From Echria macrotheca (taxonomy: Eukaryota; Ascomycota; Sordariomycetes; Sordariales; Schizotheciaceae): a stretch of 64,000 nt of DNA. The DNA lies in NCBI GenBank assembly GCA_030411725.1, contig MU839832.1, forward strand, positions 930,001-994,000, in the 5' to 3' direction. Shown here in pieces: positions 32,134 through 42,590 of the stretch. The notes beneath the pieces were generated by a model. It searched no databases. It saw nothing but the letters and a program-made list of their open reading frames with translations, and was not told the origin of the DNA. The translations under genes were made by a program, and so were the position numbers. How positions within the stretch are numbered: position 1 is the stretch's first letter; each line of letters begins with the position of its first letter.

Positions 32134-32788
32134 CTAGGGTGAATGTTCAATCTCGTCTAGGCCGTAATGCTCTTCTGTTAGGATCGGGGTGTTGAGCGGA
32201 TACAGCGGCTCCTCGTGCGGCTCAACGGGCATGTTGGGAAACGCGGCTCTACCAGTTGGTCGTGGGAAAGCGTGCCACGACCAATGAGGGTCGGCCACTA
32301 TCTCGATCTCTTGTCCAGCCTCTGCCTTGTCTGGTCCAGATGTCGCAAGCGCGCGGAAGCGCGCAATCATCTCCTGTCGGGCGCGGTCGGCGTCTTCCGC
32401 GACCCGGCGCTCGCAGAAGAGCCGGTATCGCTCTGACCAAGCCCCCGGTGTAGGCTTGAGGCACTCAGGCTCCCAGGGAAATTCGGAAAGTTTCCCTGTA
32501 AACAAAAACGTTAGCATGATAAAACAACAATAGGGGTCAAAGGTCACGAAAAGCCCTACCAAACTTGGCGTAGATATATCTGTACGATACAGCATCAAAG
32601 TATGATGCCGTAACCTGAAACGGCGCGACATTGGCGGCGAAAAGATCCTCGCATACAGTGACACGCGTCTCTTCGAGAAGAGCTTCGGCATCGGCGGCGC
32701 TGAGGTTCGGACCTCCTAGATCGGCTGGGGTTGCCAGCATGTGAATCACCCGCGCTCTACGCGCAGCTGCGTCGTGGGTGGTTGCCAT
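32134..32788 (-). CDS. Orphan family A protein, copy 1 (196 aa)
   Basis: Exons 32788-32560 and 32495-32134, with a 64-bp intron (GTAGGG, TGCTAAC branch, ACAG). It is a paralog of the gene at 42591-43124: both have an N-terminal helical part ending in VTA.YFD.VSY.. (here QVTASYFDAVSYRYI), an intron at the same place, then a G/RK....FPW block (here KLSEFPWEPE) and an aromatic/basic stretch (YRLFCERRV). The C-terminus is longer here and ends in an acidic, Pro-rich tail (PHEEPLYPLNTPILTEEHYG). No known domain. Conservation between the two copies, including the intron, supports it as a real gene. Function unknown. Confidence 0.7.
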
Positions 32789-33339
32789 GGTTGATCGGTC
32801 GCTTGGCTCGACTTTTTCGCGATGTGGTGGTTTGGAGGGGAAAGAAATTCCCAGTTTGCAAATTTCCAACAAATATTTGGATGTGGTGTAAAACTGGAAG
32901 GTGCGAGCCCTCGCCCCCTCCTAAGCTAAACCTGAGGCACCCAAGGGTTGATGGCAGAACTTATGGGGGCATCTGATCTTCGTTCACTCGCGACCTTCTA
33001 TCTCTGGAACTCAACGGTGAGAGATACTCGGTCGTTTTACTCACAACAATGAGGACCTAGCCGATAACGTCCCCTCAGACAGTGTCCCTAGTACGTCGCG
33101 CCAGAAAGCCTCCCCCCGATGGATAACTTATCCCGGCCCGTTGGTGACTAGGAAAACTCCACGTGCTGGCAATAATCTTACCGCCACGCTAGAAACAAAC
33201 GATCTTCCAACCGGACATCAGACAATCTCGACGCTTCCCTTTTCGGAGGACTTTCATGGGGTTAATAGAGAAGAGGTAAGCGACGAATGCATAGTGTATG
33301 CTATCAAACAATCTGATACCTTCAATACAGGTCCTGATC
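32789..33339. other. Intergenic, accessory block
   Basis: Contains the promoter of family A copy 1 (minus strand: TTTCCCCTCCAAACCACCAC leader). Nothing else is supported. Confidence 0.4.
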
Positions 33340-34068
33340 TCAGTCCCCCAGCTTCCTGACACGTTTGGCGGCCTCGTGTACCTCCTTCTTGTGGCGCTTC
33401 ACACCGTCCTTGCGAGCGAAGGTCTGGACATATATCGCACTGGGCACCGATAGAGGGGTACAGGATGCTCTCAGCCCATCTTTTGTGCTCGGACCAAACG
33501 TGACGGTCCTTCTCCTTCTGATCCCGAGCATCAGCCCAGTCACAGCCCTCCTTGGGACAGCATCGGTGGGTGGCGGCATGTTTCCTGAGCGAAATTGAGC
33601 AACGTCAGTGCCAGCCGGACAAGAAAGCAGTGGAACTCACCTCATCTCGTCAACATCGGGTTCTTGATAGTCACAACCCCTCCACGTGCACCGTACGCGA
33701 GCTTTAGATCTTCTTCCGACCGGGGCGAGTCCTGCAATTGCCGCTCCTCCACACCCGCCGCGGCTACGCACTGTGTGTTCCGCAGTCCTGGTAGGGACAG
33801 GTGTAGTTGGGAGGGTAAATGGCAACATGTCAGCACCTCAAGGTTGCTGCATGGGCGAGCCGTTGACCGAAAGGGCGCTGGTGCCGCAAGGTTGGGTAAG
33901 TAGCGCTGGGTCGATGGCAGGGTTGGCCCCCCAGCCACTCATGTCTGTCGGTAAAGTCGAAGTAGCCATGCTTGGGTCTGAAAAAAAGGCGAAGCATCCT
34001 TCAGAAGAATTGATCTCGGCGGGACCTTCGTCATCGCAGTCAAAAACGCAGCTCGGAGAACGAGCCAT
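33340..34068 (-). pseudogene. C2H2 zinc-finger gene, apparently broken
   Basis: On the minus strand an ATG at 34068 opens MARSPSCVFDCDDEGPAEIN, ending at a stop near 33838. Downstream, three frames hold zinc-finger pieces: YTCPYQDCGTHS; then CTWRGCDYQEPDVDEMRKH with HRCCPKEGCDWADARD (joined across a 56-bp intron, 33640-33585, GTGAGT...CAG) and CDIC; then, one base out of frame, TFARKDGVKRHKKEVHEAAK. Together these match fungal proteins with several C2H2 fingers of the C-x4-C...H-x-H type. At least two frame breaks are needed, so the gene is decayed or the sequence has errors. Target and role unknown. Confidence 0.55.
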
Positions 34069-34414
34069 GGCACAAACGGGGTAGGCTGCTGGAAGCTCCC
34101 GCGGACGGGAAGATCAAGAGGGAGAGTGACGAACCACTGCGAAGAGAGAAGCGTGCTTCAAATACATCGTGATGGTCGTCGCTGGAGAGTGGATGCAACT
34201 CGCAGGCTGCTGTGCATGCTGTACGACGCAAAAACGAATCAAAGCGATTTGCCGTTGTTCCACTACGTGGCCCAATCAGATGTGTACGGCCACCCACCTT
34301 ACGAGTGCAGAATCGGGTGCTCATGGTGTCTTCGCGCACAACACTGTTCCTAATTCTCCGGGAGTAACACAGGTCCTCCTTGTCCGCGAAATCGACTCTC
34401 GGCGTCCCCCCAAA
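34069..34414. promoter_or_regulatory. Bidirectional intergenic, zinc-finger remnant / deaminase
   Basis: 346 bp between divergent units. A plus-strand frame upstream of 34415 is open but lacks conservation. No other feature. Confidence 0.4.
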
Positions 34415-35848
34415 ATGGCCGCGGCCGAAAGAATGGCATCACTGACTGAGATTGGCAAAGAGGACCTCAAACGCTTCGTAGTTCAGTCTGCATTACTTTC
34501 ACTGATCGACCCGGTTCGAGGGGAACCGACGAGAACCTTGCTCGACGAGAACCCCGAGGGTGACACTTCGAGCGGGCCGAGGCTCAAGCAGAAGTTCCTC
34601 GACGCATTCGCTCTTATCTGTTCAACGTCGAGGTCGGGGGCGGAAACAGCCTCGGCCGTCTGCCTGGAACAACACGACCCAGCTGGAGCCATCCTGCGTG
34701 TGGCACGCAACCACGGCTTAGCGACGAAGGACCGGACTGGACTTGAAGATGTACTGCAGATCCTCGAAGAAACTGCTGGAAATAGTGTGTACCTGAGAAG
34801 CTTAAGGACCAGATGATCTGGGTTTGCTGACGCAGCTTGCGATGCAGAACTTCCGGGGTCGCGAGCCGAGTCTCAGATTCTTAGCCTGGTTGTCGAACTC
34901 GACAGAAGCCGGATCTTGTCAATTTCGGCCAAGATTGAGAAGCACGGCATCCGGGACTTTCTGCGGGGCGCCGACTCTACGCTTCTTGCTGGCCAAGTGA
35001 AGCTCGAGCCAGGGACAATCCCGGAGCTGAGACTTTGGCTAGACAGGTGCCCCTTAAAGGCCGCGTCTTGGCAGACCTTGAACCCTGAGACTATGGCCAT
35101 GCTCATTGACTGGGCGTCACGAGCCAGGTGGATCTATCAAAAGCAGCTGAAATTGCTCTTGGATCTTGCTGGTACGGAAAGGCCGCGCTGGCTAGACAGT
35201 CTGCACAAGCTCGCTCGCTACCGCTCTGCCATCAAGTCCATGGTAAAGCTCGCAGTGAAGCAGCCCGAGGTCTTTGCGGGCGTACGCATCCAAGGTGTCC
35301 CGGCTCACAGCTCTCGCCCATTCTCTATTTCGAAAGCGAAAGCTCCCCTTCTCGCAACTATCCAGAACCTCGTTGGAGAGGGCTCGGACGAGACGATGGA
35401 GCAGCTGAAAAAGCACTTGGACACGCAGGATGTGGAAAAGATGCTGCGCAGGGCATGCAACTTGAGCCTGACGCTACACGCAGAAATGCAGCTTGTCGTT
35501 TTCTACGAAGGCAATCCGAGTTTGGCTCCCCGAATGCGATTCATAGGGACGAGCAAGAAGGCTTGCTTTCACTGCCACGAGTATCTGCTCGAGCATCCAC
35601 TCGGACTCCGAGTTTCGGCTTGTCACCAAAAGATTTACCCGTCCTGGATGCCACCGCCATACTACGCAATCCATGGAAAATTCCAGAAAAACCCCCCATT
35701 CATGAAAGTCAGCAGAAAGCTTGAGCAGTTGACAAGGCACGAGCTCAAGACCGCGCTGACTGCTCCCCGGCGGCCTAAGAATCAAGATTCGACTGCCGGC
35801 CCTTCCTTGACCAGAACGGCAACGGGACCGACTGAATTGGGAGCATGA
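34415..35848 (+). CDS. OTT_1508-type deaminase-fold protein (460 aa)
   Basis: Exons 34415-34784 and 34836-35848, joined by a 51-bp intron (GTGTGT...GCAG). The C-terminal third carries the zinc-binding pattern of the deaminase superfamily in the form seen in fungal OTT_1508-like proteins (PF14441): LHAEMQLVVFYEGNP (His-Ala-Glu at about 337-340) and KKACFHCHEYLLEH (Cys-x2-Cys at about 366-369), followed by CHQKIYPSW. Members are predicted nucleotide or nucleic-acid deaminases; fungi have many copies, mostly unstudied. The N-terminal 300 residues are helical without a known domain. Both zinc ligand pairs and the catalytic Glu are intact. It is a candidate self/non-self or defence factor by analogy only. 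Confidence 0.8.
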
Positions 35849-36229
35849 ATCAAAGTGAAAGAGGTGCCTGTTACAGTACGTAGAATGTGATTAGTCACTT
35901 GCACGTGTCGGTGGCCTCACTGCATGCTGTAGCCTCGATCTCATTTGTGAATTTGCTGCATGTTCGGGCCGACGCGGGGCAGAGACCTACCTAATGTTGA
36001 TGTCCAACGCTGCGGGGGGCCTTGCACATGTGGGTGGCCGTGTACATCTTCATCGCGTGTGCCACTTGGGCAAGACTGGGGATTTGGACCCCAGTTTAAT
36101 CCCAGGCCAGGCGAAATCGGTATTTATTGCCCTATAAACCGCCTCTCGCCTTCTAGGTGCCGCTACAAGCCATTATCATATCACCTATCTATCTTGACCT
36201 ACATGTGCATTTATCAGCAAGAGACAACA
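35849..36229. other. Intergenic, deaminase to dynamin gene
   Basis: Promoter and leader of the dynamin-like gene; an open frame extends upstream of 36230 to 35960 but has no conservation. No other feature. Confidence 0.45.
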
Positions 36230-38542
36230 ATGACGAACACAAACATCGCCATCGGAGACCACCGGGACCTCCTAGACATCATCGACAGTCTCCGTTCACA
36301 GGGAGTCAGCCACTATGTCGACCTCCCGGAAATCATCGTCTGCGGAGACCAGTCTGCGGGAAAGAGTTCAGTCCTCGAGGCCATCTCCCACATGCCGTTC
36401 CCGACCAAGGACGGCCTCTGTACCTGTTTCGCTACCGAGCTGGTTCTCCGTCGGAGCCCCGATGTGACCACCAAAGTGTCTATCACCCCGGGCGAGAGCC
36501 GATTTGGAGAGAGCAAGGAAAAGCTCCAGAGCTGGAAACCCAAGGCGAGCATCGAAACAGACGGTCTGGGCGCAGTGACGGAGGAGGCCAAGCACGTCAT
36601 GGCCGACCCAAGCGCCGCCGCCACCAGCCCCGCAGCCGAGTTCTTTGACGACATCCTCCGCATCGAGCTCACCGGGCCGGAGCAGTCGCACCTCACCATG
36701 GTCGATCTCCCCGGCCTCTTCCGGACGGGGGGCAAGGGGCAGTCCGGCGCCGGTGTCGGCATCGTTCGCGGCATGGTGGAAAGGTACATGGCGAGGCCGC
36801 GGAGCATCATCCTGGCCGTGGTGTCGGCCAACTACGAGTACGTCCTGCAGGACGTCACCAAGATGGCTAAGCAGGCCGACCCAGAAGGCCTGCGCACCAT
36901 GGGCCTCATTACCAAGCCCGACAAGCTGGATGTCGGCTCCGAATCGGAGAGCAGCTTTGTTCGTCTGGCTCAGAACATGGAAGTCGAGCTTCGCCTCGGG
37001 TGGCACGTCCTGAAAAACCGGAGTTTCGAGGAGCGTAGCGTCACCTTGGCCGAGCGCGACGCCATCGAGAGAGAGTTCTTCTCCAAGGGCCTGTGGAGTT
37101 CCATTGACCCTTCCCACTGTGGGGTGGAGGCGTTGAGGACCAGGCTCAGCGTCGTTCTAAGAGACCAGATTCTTGCCCAGCTCCCGAGCCTTGTCCACGA
37201 TGTACAGGATTGCATTCACGACTGCGATGCGAGGCTGAAACAGCTCGGCCCGAAACGAGAAACTAGGCAGGAGCAGTTGAAATATCTGCTCGACATCAGC
37301 GAGGATTATACGTCGCTTGCGACGCAGGCTGTGGAGGGCACATATACCACACATCTTTTTTTTGGAAACCGGAAGGAGATCGACAAGTTTCGGAGAAGGT
37401 TGACGGCCGTTGTGCGGAGCCGACTCGGCGAATTCACCGACGAGATGTGGCTCAGAGGTCAGAGTCAGTATATCGTCGATTCGGAGAGTGAGGAGCACGA
37501 CATCCGCGGAGGAATCCGAGATTCGCCTCGCATCTCCCGGTCAGAATATGTACAAGACGTTGCGGATCACCTCAAGTACAGCAAGGGCCGAGAACTCCCA
37601 GGCCTCTTCAACCCGCTCATTGTCAGTGACCTCTTCGTTGGGCAGTGCGAGCCTTGGGGGAAGATCACGAGACTCCTCATCGAGGACGTTCTGGAAGCCA
37701 CGCATCAGGTAACTCGGGAGATTGTCGAGCACATAACAGCGAGGGACGTTACCGAGGGGGTTCTTGGGGTTGTCCGCCAGGGGGTCGAGGGGCTGAAGGC
37801 CGAGCTGGACGCTCAAGTCGACAAGCTGCTTGAATCCGTCGTGCAACACACCATCACGTACAATCCCCAGCTTACCGAAAACGTTCAGCGGATCCAGCAA
37901 AACCGGCACAAACACAATTTCAGAAAACTGATCCGCAAAACGTTTGGGCAGCAAACTTTTGATGATCCGGAGAGAAAGATCGTCTTGAATCCGATCCAAC
38001 TGCTGGACCTGGCGGGAGAAGGATTCGAGCCCGACATGGAGCGGTTCGGAAGCGCATTGGCGGTGGACTATATGGAGGCTTACTACAAGGTAAGTTAGTT
38101 ATCGTTTCATCTCTTCCAGTCCACGGTCGGCTGTGTAATACGCAAGTAGATGGCGCTGACAGACTCACCTCGCCGTTAGGTGGCGCTGAACAGGTTCATC
38201 GATGACGTGGGCGTCCTGGCGATCGAAAACTGCCTCATTAGCAAGCTTCCGACGCTTTTTAGGGCAAGCAATTTTCCAGAGATGAGCGGCGAAGCCTTGG
38301 CCCACCTCGTAGGAGAAACCCCGGAATCGTCGCTGGAGAGAAAACGCCTCGAGGAGAAACGAGAGATACTCAAGACAGGGCTACAGAGCTTGCACAAGCG
38401 CAGGAATCTGATCAACCTCCCCAAGGTGGATTCCGAGTCAGGGAAAGAGTCCCAAAACACGTCTGTCACGTCGGTCCCGTCAGTCCCGTCCGTCACGTCC
38501 GCTGGGACACAGAGCCTATATGGAAGTATTGGTAGCCGCTGA
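36230..38542 (+). CDS. Mx-like dynamin-family GTPase (740 aa)
   Basis: Exons 36230-38089 and 38180-38542. The GTPase domain shows G1 GDQSAGKSSVLEA (about 38-50), G2 Thr region, G3 DLPGLFRTGG (about 158) and G4 TKPD (about 227). A helical stalk follows, and the second exon encodes the GTPase effector domain (VALNRFIDDVGVLAIENCL, from about 621). There is no PH or Pro-rich domain, so it is of the Mx/fungal DLP type rather than classical dynamin. Such genes are expanded in filamentous ascomycetes with unknown roles. The intron (38090-38179) contains a second possible acceptor at 38149 preceding ATGGCGCTGA, near-identical to the used GTGGCGCTGA; using it would stop the protein after nine codons and remove the effector domain. 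The C-terminus has a TSVTSVPSVPSVTSA repeat. Confidence 0.9.
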
Positions 38543-39045
38543 AGATACCTACCTAAGGTGATGAATGCCTGCCTCGGTCGCCTCCAGCTGAATGAATTTC
38601 ACAGAGATGCGGGCGACGGCAGGAGATTTGTGTACCTCCTTACCTAGGTACTGGCAGGAGATTTGATTTGATGTTTTTCCACTTTTCTACCAGGTAAGCA
38701 GGTAAATTTCAACGTGGATTTTCGATTTCGGGCTTTTGTATTGCAACAGTGTTCGTTGGGCAGAATCCTGTGGTTTGGCTCGCATTATTGTTATTAACAA
38801 CTCAAATACCGTTTCCCCCAACTTCCTCCCAACCCGTGACCCCCTCTGGATATCCTCCTAAGCCCTTAACAAACACCTCTCGGTATCCTCTTAAAACCCT
38901 TCAAACACCCAGTGAGACGCTTGAAAACCCTTCTCACACAATGGCTGCACAACCCGCCTCGGGTCCCACTCTCAGGGCGAAGAACCACCTGAAGGTCCCG
39001 ATGAAGAGCTTTTTTAAACGGTCGCCTCAGGCAATGTTCCCCGGA
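38543..39045 (+). other. Intergenic; short aborted plus-strand frame
   Basis: A CA-rich leader precedes ATG 38941, which opens a frame (MAAQPASGPTLRAKNHLKVP) that soon overlaps the opposite-strand gene and has no support beyond it. It may be the start of a lost gene joined here by rearrangement. Confidence 0.25.
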
Positions 39046-39060
39046 TCACGACCGTTTAAA
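39013..39060. repeat. Perfect 12-bp inverted repeat at a gene's 3' end
   Basis: TTTAAACGGTCG (39013-39024) and CGACCGTTTAAA (39049-39060) are exact inverses, 24 bp apart. The right arm encodes the last residues (FKRS) of the minus-strand gene, whose stop follows at 39048-39046; the left arm encodes FKRS on the plus strand. Confidence 0.7.
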
Positions 39061-40905
39061 TCTCGGGAGGTAGAACACCTTGCCCGGCAGACCGTAGTTG
39101 CTCTGCGGCCGGTTGTTGGTTTGGGTCCCTGGCGTATCGACCATCGCGACGTCTGCTGTCTTCTGTCTCTGGTCGATGAGCACGGCAAAATAGTCGGCAA
39201 CGCCGTTCCGGACGTTGACGTTCTTGAAGTCAAGGTTGCCCTTGAGCAGTCGCGCGATGGCGATCTGGATCGAGATGTCGACGTCTGGCCACTCGATCGT
39301 CCAGGGATCGGCCTCTCGGTCCCAGTCGACCTTCCAGACCGGATGTTCCTGATGATTATAGCCCCGCAAGAAGACCAGGCCGTTGTCCTGGAAACATCCT
39401 ACCCAGCGTGTCTTGGCGGCAGCCAAGGGCGGGAATTGGTCAGGAATATCAAGCGTCTTTTCCAGCTTGGTGTATTTGAAATCTGCATCTGTCGGCAGCT
39501 TGAGGATGTAAAATCCAGTCTTACCATCCCCGGTCCACTCGAGCAGGTTGGCTTCCCTCAATGTGGCCTCAATCCTGCCTCTAACGAAAACGCAAATATT
39601 CTCTTGTAACCGGAGTCTAGTCGCATCGCTGATGTAACGCTCTTTGTCGAGCAAACCTTGGCTCAAAAAGGTGAGCGCGTCTCCGGGCGTCCTGTTTCTC
39701 CAGAGCGGGTCCTTGGGAAGCTTGGTCAAGTCGTCGGGATGCGCCGTCCTGTGCCAGTCCCTCGGCAGCAGGCAGTCTTGCCCGAGCTCGGCTGCTGTTG
39801 CGGCTGCTGCAACCTTCTTGGAGAAGTCACTCGTCCAAGGCAGGAAGTAGCCGGCCTCCTTGGTCAACCTCCACGCGTTTTTCGGATCGGTAAACGTGTG
39901 CTTGACGAGGTCTATCCAGCAGATCTTCTCCGAACGGAACTGCGGCTTGTTCCCACGATTGAGGAGGAGGAGGTTGACCATGGTATCTCGCTCGTATACC
40001 GAGCCGTCGAACTCGTCTGGCAGGGAAGGACAGTTGTCGAAGTCATGGTCCTTGGTGTTGTGCAGGGGGCACCCAGGAATGCTGCCAAACTCGGGGTCTG
40101 GGACAGCGCACGTCTCGAGCTTGTGGCCCTGCATCTGGCAGTTGGCACAAATCGAGTCGGGATCGAACGCCTCACCTTCGGCTCGAGGCGTGGTGTGTTT
40201 CGCTGTCGGGGCACGATCCACATGTTGCTGTGAGGCGTGTCTCGGCTGCTGTGCCTCGCTGGGGGGTCTTCGCAGAGAAGCCGTCTTTTCGTCTCTCAAC
40301 GATACCTCTATGTGGGCCACCTTGCACTTGGAGTCCTTGCCGAGCTCGAAAAGACTGTCCACGAGCGCGTGGAGTGCCTGACGCTCCAGTTCCACTACAC
40401 CCACGAGATTTCGGGGCGGAGCTCCTAATTTTTGGTGACCCCGTTTGTCTGGGGCCAAAAAATTCACGCTCTGAGCATGAGAAGTGTCGACCATTAGACC
40501 GTTGTGGTAGTTGGCCGATGCATCGACCTTGTGCGCAGCGTACTGGGTCAGCCCTGGTCCCTCAGGATCGGGTATCGAGTTGGGGCGCCAATCGACCTCG
40601 TCACGGGTTTTGGCCGGTATGGTGCCACGAGAGGCTGTCGCCAGATTTGCTTCGAGTCGTTGTGCAAACTTTGCATCACCTTTGTGTTTCTTGGTGTTGC
40701 CGCCTGCCTTGTGGCTTGCTTGCCAGGGCTTGCTGATGCGGCCGCCCTCGGTTTTCGTCCGCTCACGAGGGGCCTTGTGCTGGGTCGCAGCCTGATGGTC
40801 TGCGGGGGCTGACTGCTCTCCCGGCGTCGGTGCATGACGGCTCTCATTGCGGCCGGTCATATTCGTATCCTTGGTGGGAGGGATGGTTGGCGCAGAGTTT
40901 TCCAT
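39046..40905 (-). CDS. Orphan zinc-knuckle protein (619 aa)
   Basis: Single exon from ATG 40905. Residues 1-130 are polar and basic (THKAPRERTKTEGGR-like), 165-185 helical. A zinc knuckle CANCQMQGHKLETC (C-x2-C-x4-H-x4-C) lies near residue 255 and is followed about 14 residues later by CPLHNTKDHDFDNC, which has the same spacing but His for the second Cys. The C-terminal 330 residues (for example DLVKHTFTDPKNAWRLTKEA, PDQFPPLAAAKTRWVGCFQD) form an ordered domain that I do not recognise. Knuckles bind single-stranded nucleic acid and occur in Gag-like proteins, so domestication of a transposon protein is one possible origin; no reverse transcriptase or integrase is nearby. The leader is CT- then CA-rich, as in the other orphans. 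Confidence 0.68.
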   Translation of the reverse strand: MENSAPTIPPTKDTNMTGRNESRHAPTPGEQSAPADHQAATQHKAPRERTKTEGGRISKPWQASHKAGGNTKKHKGDAKFAQRLEANLATASRGTIPAKTRDEVDWRPNSIPDPEGPGLTQYAAHKVDASANYHNGLMVDTSHAQSVNFLAPDKRGHQKLGAPPRNLVGVVELERQALHALVDSLFELGKDSKCKVAHIEVSLRDEKTASLRRPPSEAQQPRHASQQHVDRAPTAKHTTPRAEGEAFDPDSICANCQMQGHKLETCAVPDPEFGSIPGCPLHNTKDHDFDNCPSLPDEFDGSVYERDTMVNLLLLNRGNKPQFRSEKICWIDLVKHTFTDPKNAWRLTKEAGYFLPWTSDFSKKVAAAATAAELGQDCLLPRDWHRTAHPDDLTKLPKDPLWRNRTPGDALTFLSQGLLDKERYISDATRLRLQENICVFVRGRIEATLREANLLEWTGDGKTGFYILKLPTDADFKYTKLEKTLDIPDQFPPLAAAKTRWVGCFQDNGLVFLRGYNHQEHPVWKVDWDREADPWTIEWPDVDISIQIAIARLLKGNLDFKNVNVRNGVADYFAVLIDQRQKTADVAMVDTPGTQTNNRPQSNYGLPGKVFYLPRFKRS

Positions 40906-41179
40906 TTTGTCGCAAATTCCTGGTGGTTTTCGCGATTGTTGGTCTCTGCTGTTTGGTGTTTTGTGAAAAAGAAAAGTGGCGGGGCTGCGAAAACTTCAAT
41001 GCCAAAAATCGTCCATTGTCTGCCTCAGGCCGGTGATAGCAAGGGCTCAGCAACCAACTTCCTGGACCCAAGTCCAACTACATGGTGTCCAACTGCCCCC
41101 AATCCCTCGTCACCTGTCACCCCGGGAGCCTCTCAGCTGGGAATAGCCGCTACCCCTTCTCCGCGTTATACCGAAAAAT
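40906..41179. other. Intergenic, accessory block
   Basis: Promoter and leader of the zinc-knuckle gene on the minus strand (CACTTTTCTTTTTCACAAAA leader). Nothing else. Confidence 0.4.
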
Positions 41180-42124
41180 CTACAGGCAACGAATCACTTC
41201 TATCCGCCAAGGAAAACCCCGGAACAAGTATGCTACCGCGAGCATTAATACTATTAGGAGCATAATTGTTGGAAAACCTCCGTAACTAAACAGGGCCTCT
41301 GAAAATATTTTGAATGATGTTGAGAGAAGTACCGGAAAACAAATTCTCTCCCGGTTTCGAAGAAGACGATCCCTCGGCGTCGTCAGGAGCCTCGCCGTCT
41401 CCGCGCTAGCCTCGTCAACAAGCTCGCTGTCCTTTGCGTTGGCCTCGTGAGGAAGCTCGTCGTCTTCCGCATTAGGCTCAACATCCTGTGATATGGTACT
41501 CTCCTTGACAGGGTGGCTCATAGGCGCAGGCCCCTGGTTTGGAAACTCGGGGTCCTCCAAATGGTTAAACGTCTCTATAAGAGACCGTTTATCTGCCTCC
41601 TCGTCCGGCACGTGCTGGATCTGGTGGTCGTACTCTCGACGTGTCGAGGGAGGCGAGTGGTCCATGATGAAATACAACATGTACGGACCCCTTTTTCGCG
41701 GACCCAAAATCCATGGCAGGTCGCTTCGGCGCTCGGTTAGGAACAGCGGCATGCCACTAAAGTCCTTGAGAATCAGCCGGTCGGCGAACGCCGACCCTCC
41801 AAGTTGTACTATGGCCATGCGGATGTAATCCTGCGGCTCAAGTATCTTCTCACTCACAATTCGATCACCATATGCCATCTTGCATCTCATCGTTCTCGAT
41901 GATTTCTTCAAACCGCAGACGGTTCGATTGGACGTAGGTCTCTCTGCAGGAGTCGTCACACATAGCATCATAAGAGAACAGAGAGGGTCGGTGAGAGATG
42001 GCGGATAACAAATAGACGTGACCCTCATTGGATCTTTGTGCGAAATCTTCAAATTAACAGCTGGCTGATTCATTCCATGAGGCTCTGGAAACATCACAGC
42101 AGACCCCCGGAGCCCCCAAATCAC
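41180..42124 (-). pseudogene. Orphan family B, broken copy
   Basis: From about 41935 downward the sequence is near-identical to the family B gene at 47569-48702: GDRIVSEKILEPQDY, FADRLILKDFSGMPLFLTER, RSDLPWILGPRKRGPYMLYF. Two defects are visible. After the codons for RFEEIIENDEMQDGIW the next matching codons are GDRIVSEK, so the roughly 100 codons that lie between these blocks in the intact gene are missing. Near the 3' end the frame is shifted: the matching tail SGTSLNIIQNIFRG reads in another frame, while the open frame instead gives a hydrophobic stretch (GGFPTIMLLIVLMLAVAYLF). The N-terminus beyond the match is unrelated. An open frame of 314 codons remains but is probably not functional. 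Confidence 0.7.
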
Positions 42125-42590
42125 ATCCCACCCAGCCGCAGAGTCTCACTATATTCTTTCTACCTATGAAGTGGTGGTAATTACGGGCTATAAGTAGTCA
42201 TTGGCTCTTTGGTCCGCAGCTGTCAGAAAGAAAACAATTGGGGTGACCATGACCGTGCATGCCGAGGAGAGGACGGTCACCTCAGCTGTCATACTGGCTG
42301 TTTCGTTCATCTGAACTCAGGATGTTTGCAAAATCTTTGCCAAACAAACCGTTGCGTGATGATTCGGGGGTGGGGCCTACTGCTGTGGAAGGCAGCGAAA
42401 ACGCGCACCAGCCCATTTGGTTCCCAGGTTTTCGCAGACTTGAAAATCTTGCAGAGCTTTGGATTGTTTCTTTTCCACAACCCGCGCTTTTCCACAAACC
42501 ACACTTTTTCACAACCACACTTTCCCACAAACCACCACGAAAAACCACCGCACCGCCCTCTCACAAAGCAGTCCAACAAAGAGTGCAGCG
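42125..42590 (+). promoter_or_regulatory. Upstream region and CA-rich leader of family A copy 2
   Basis: Contains CTTTTCCACAACCCGCGC and CACAAACCACAC repeats of a CT/CA-rich leader like those of the neighbouring orphan genes. No gene in it. Confidence 0.4.

Noticed and set aside
30910..40905. Retrotransposon coding zinc-knuckle Gag
   Set aside because: No reverse transcriptase, RNase H, protease or integrase motif nearby and no LTRs; only the knuckles resemble Gag.
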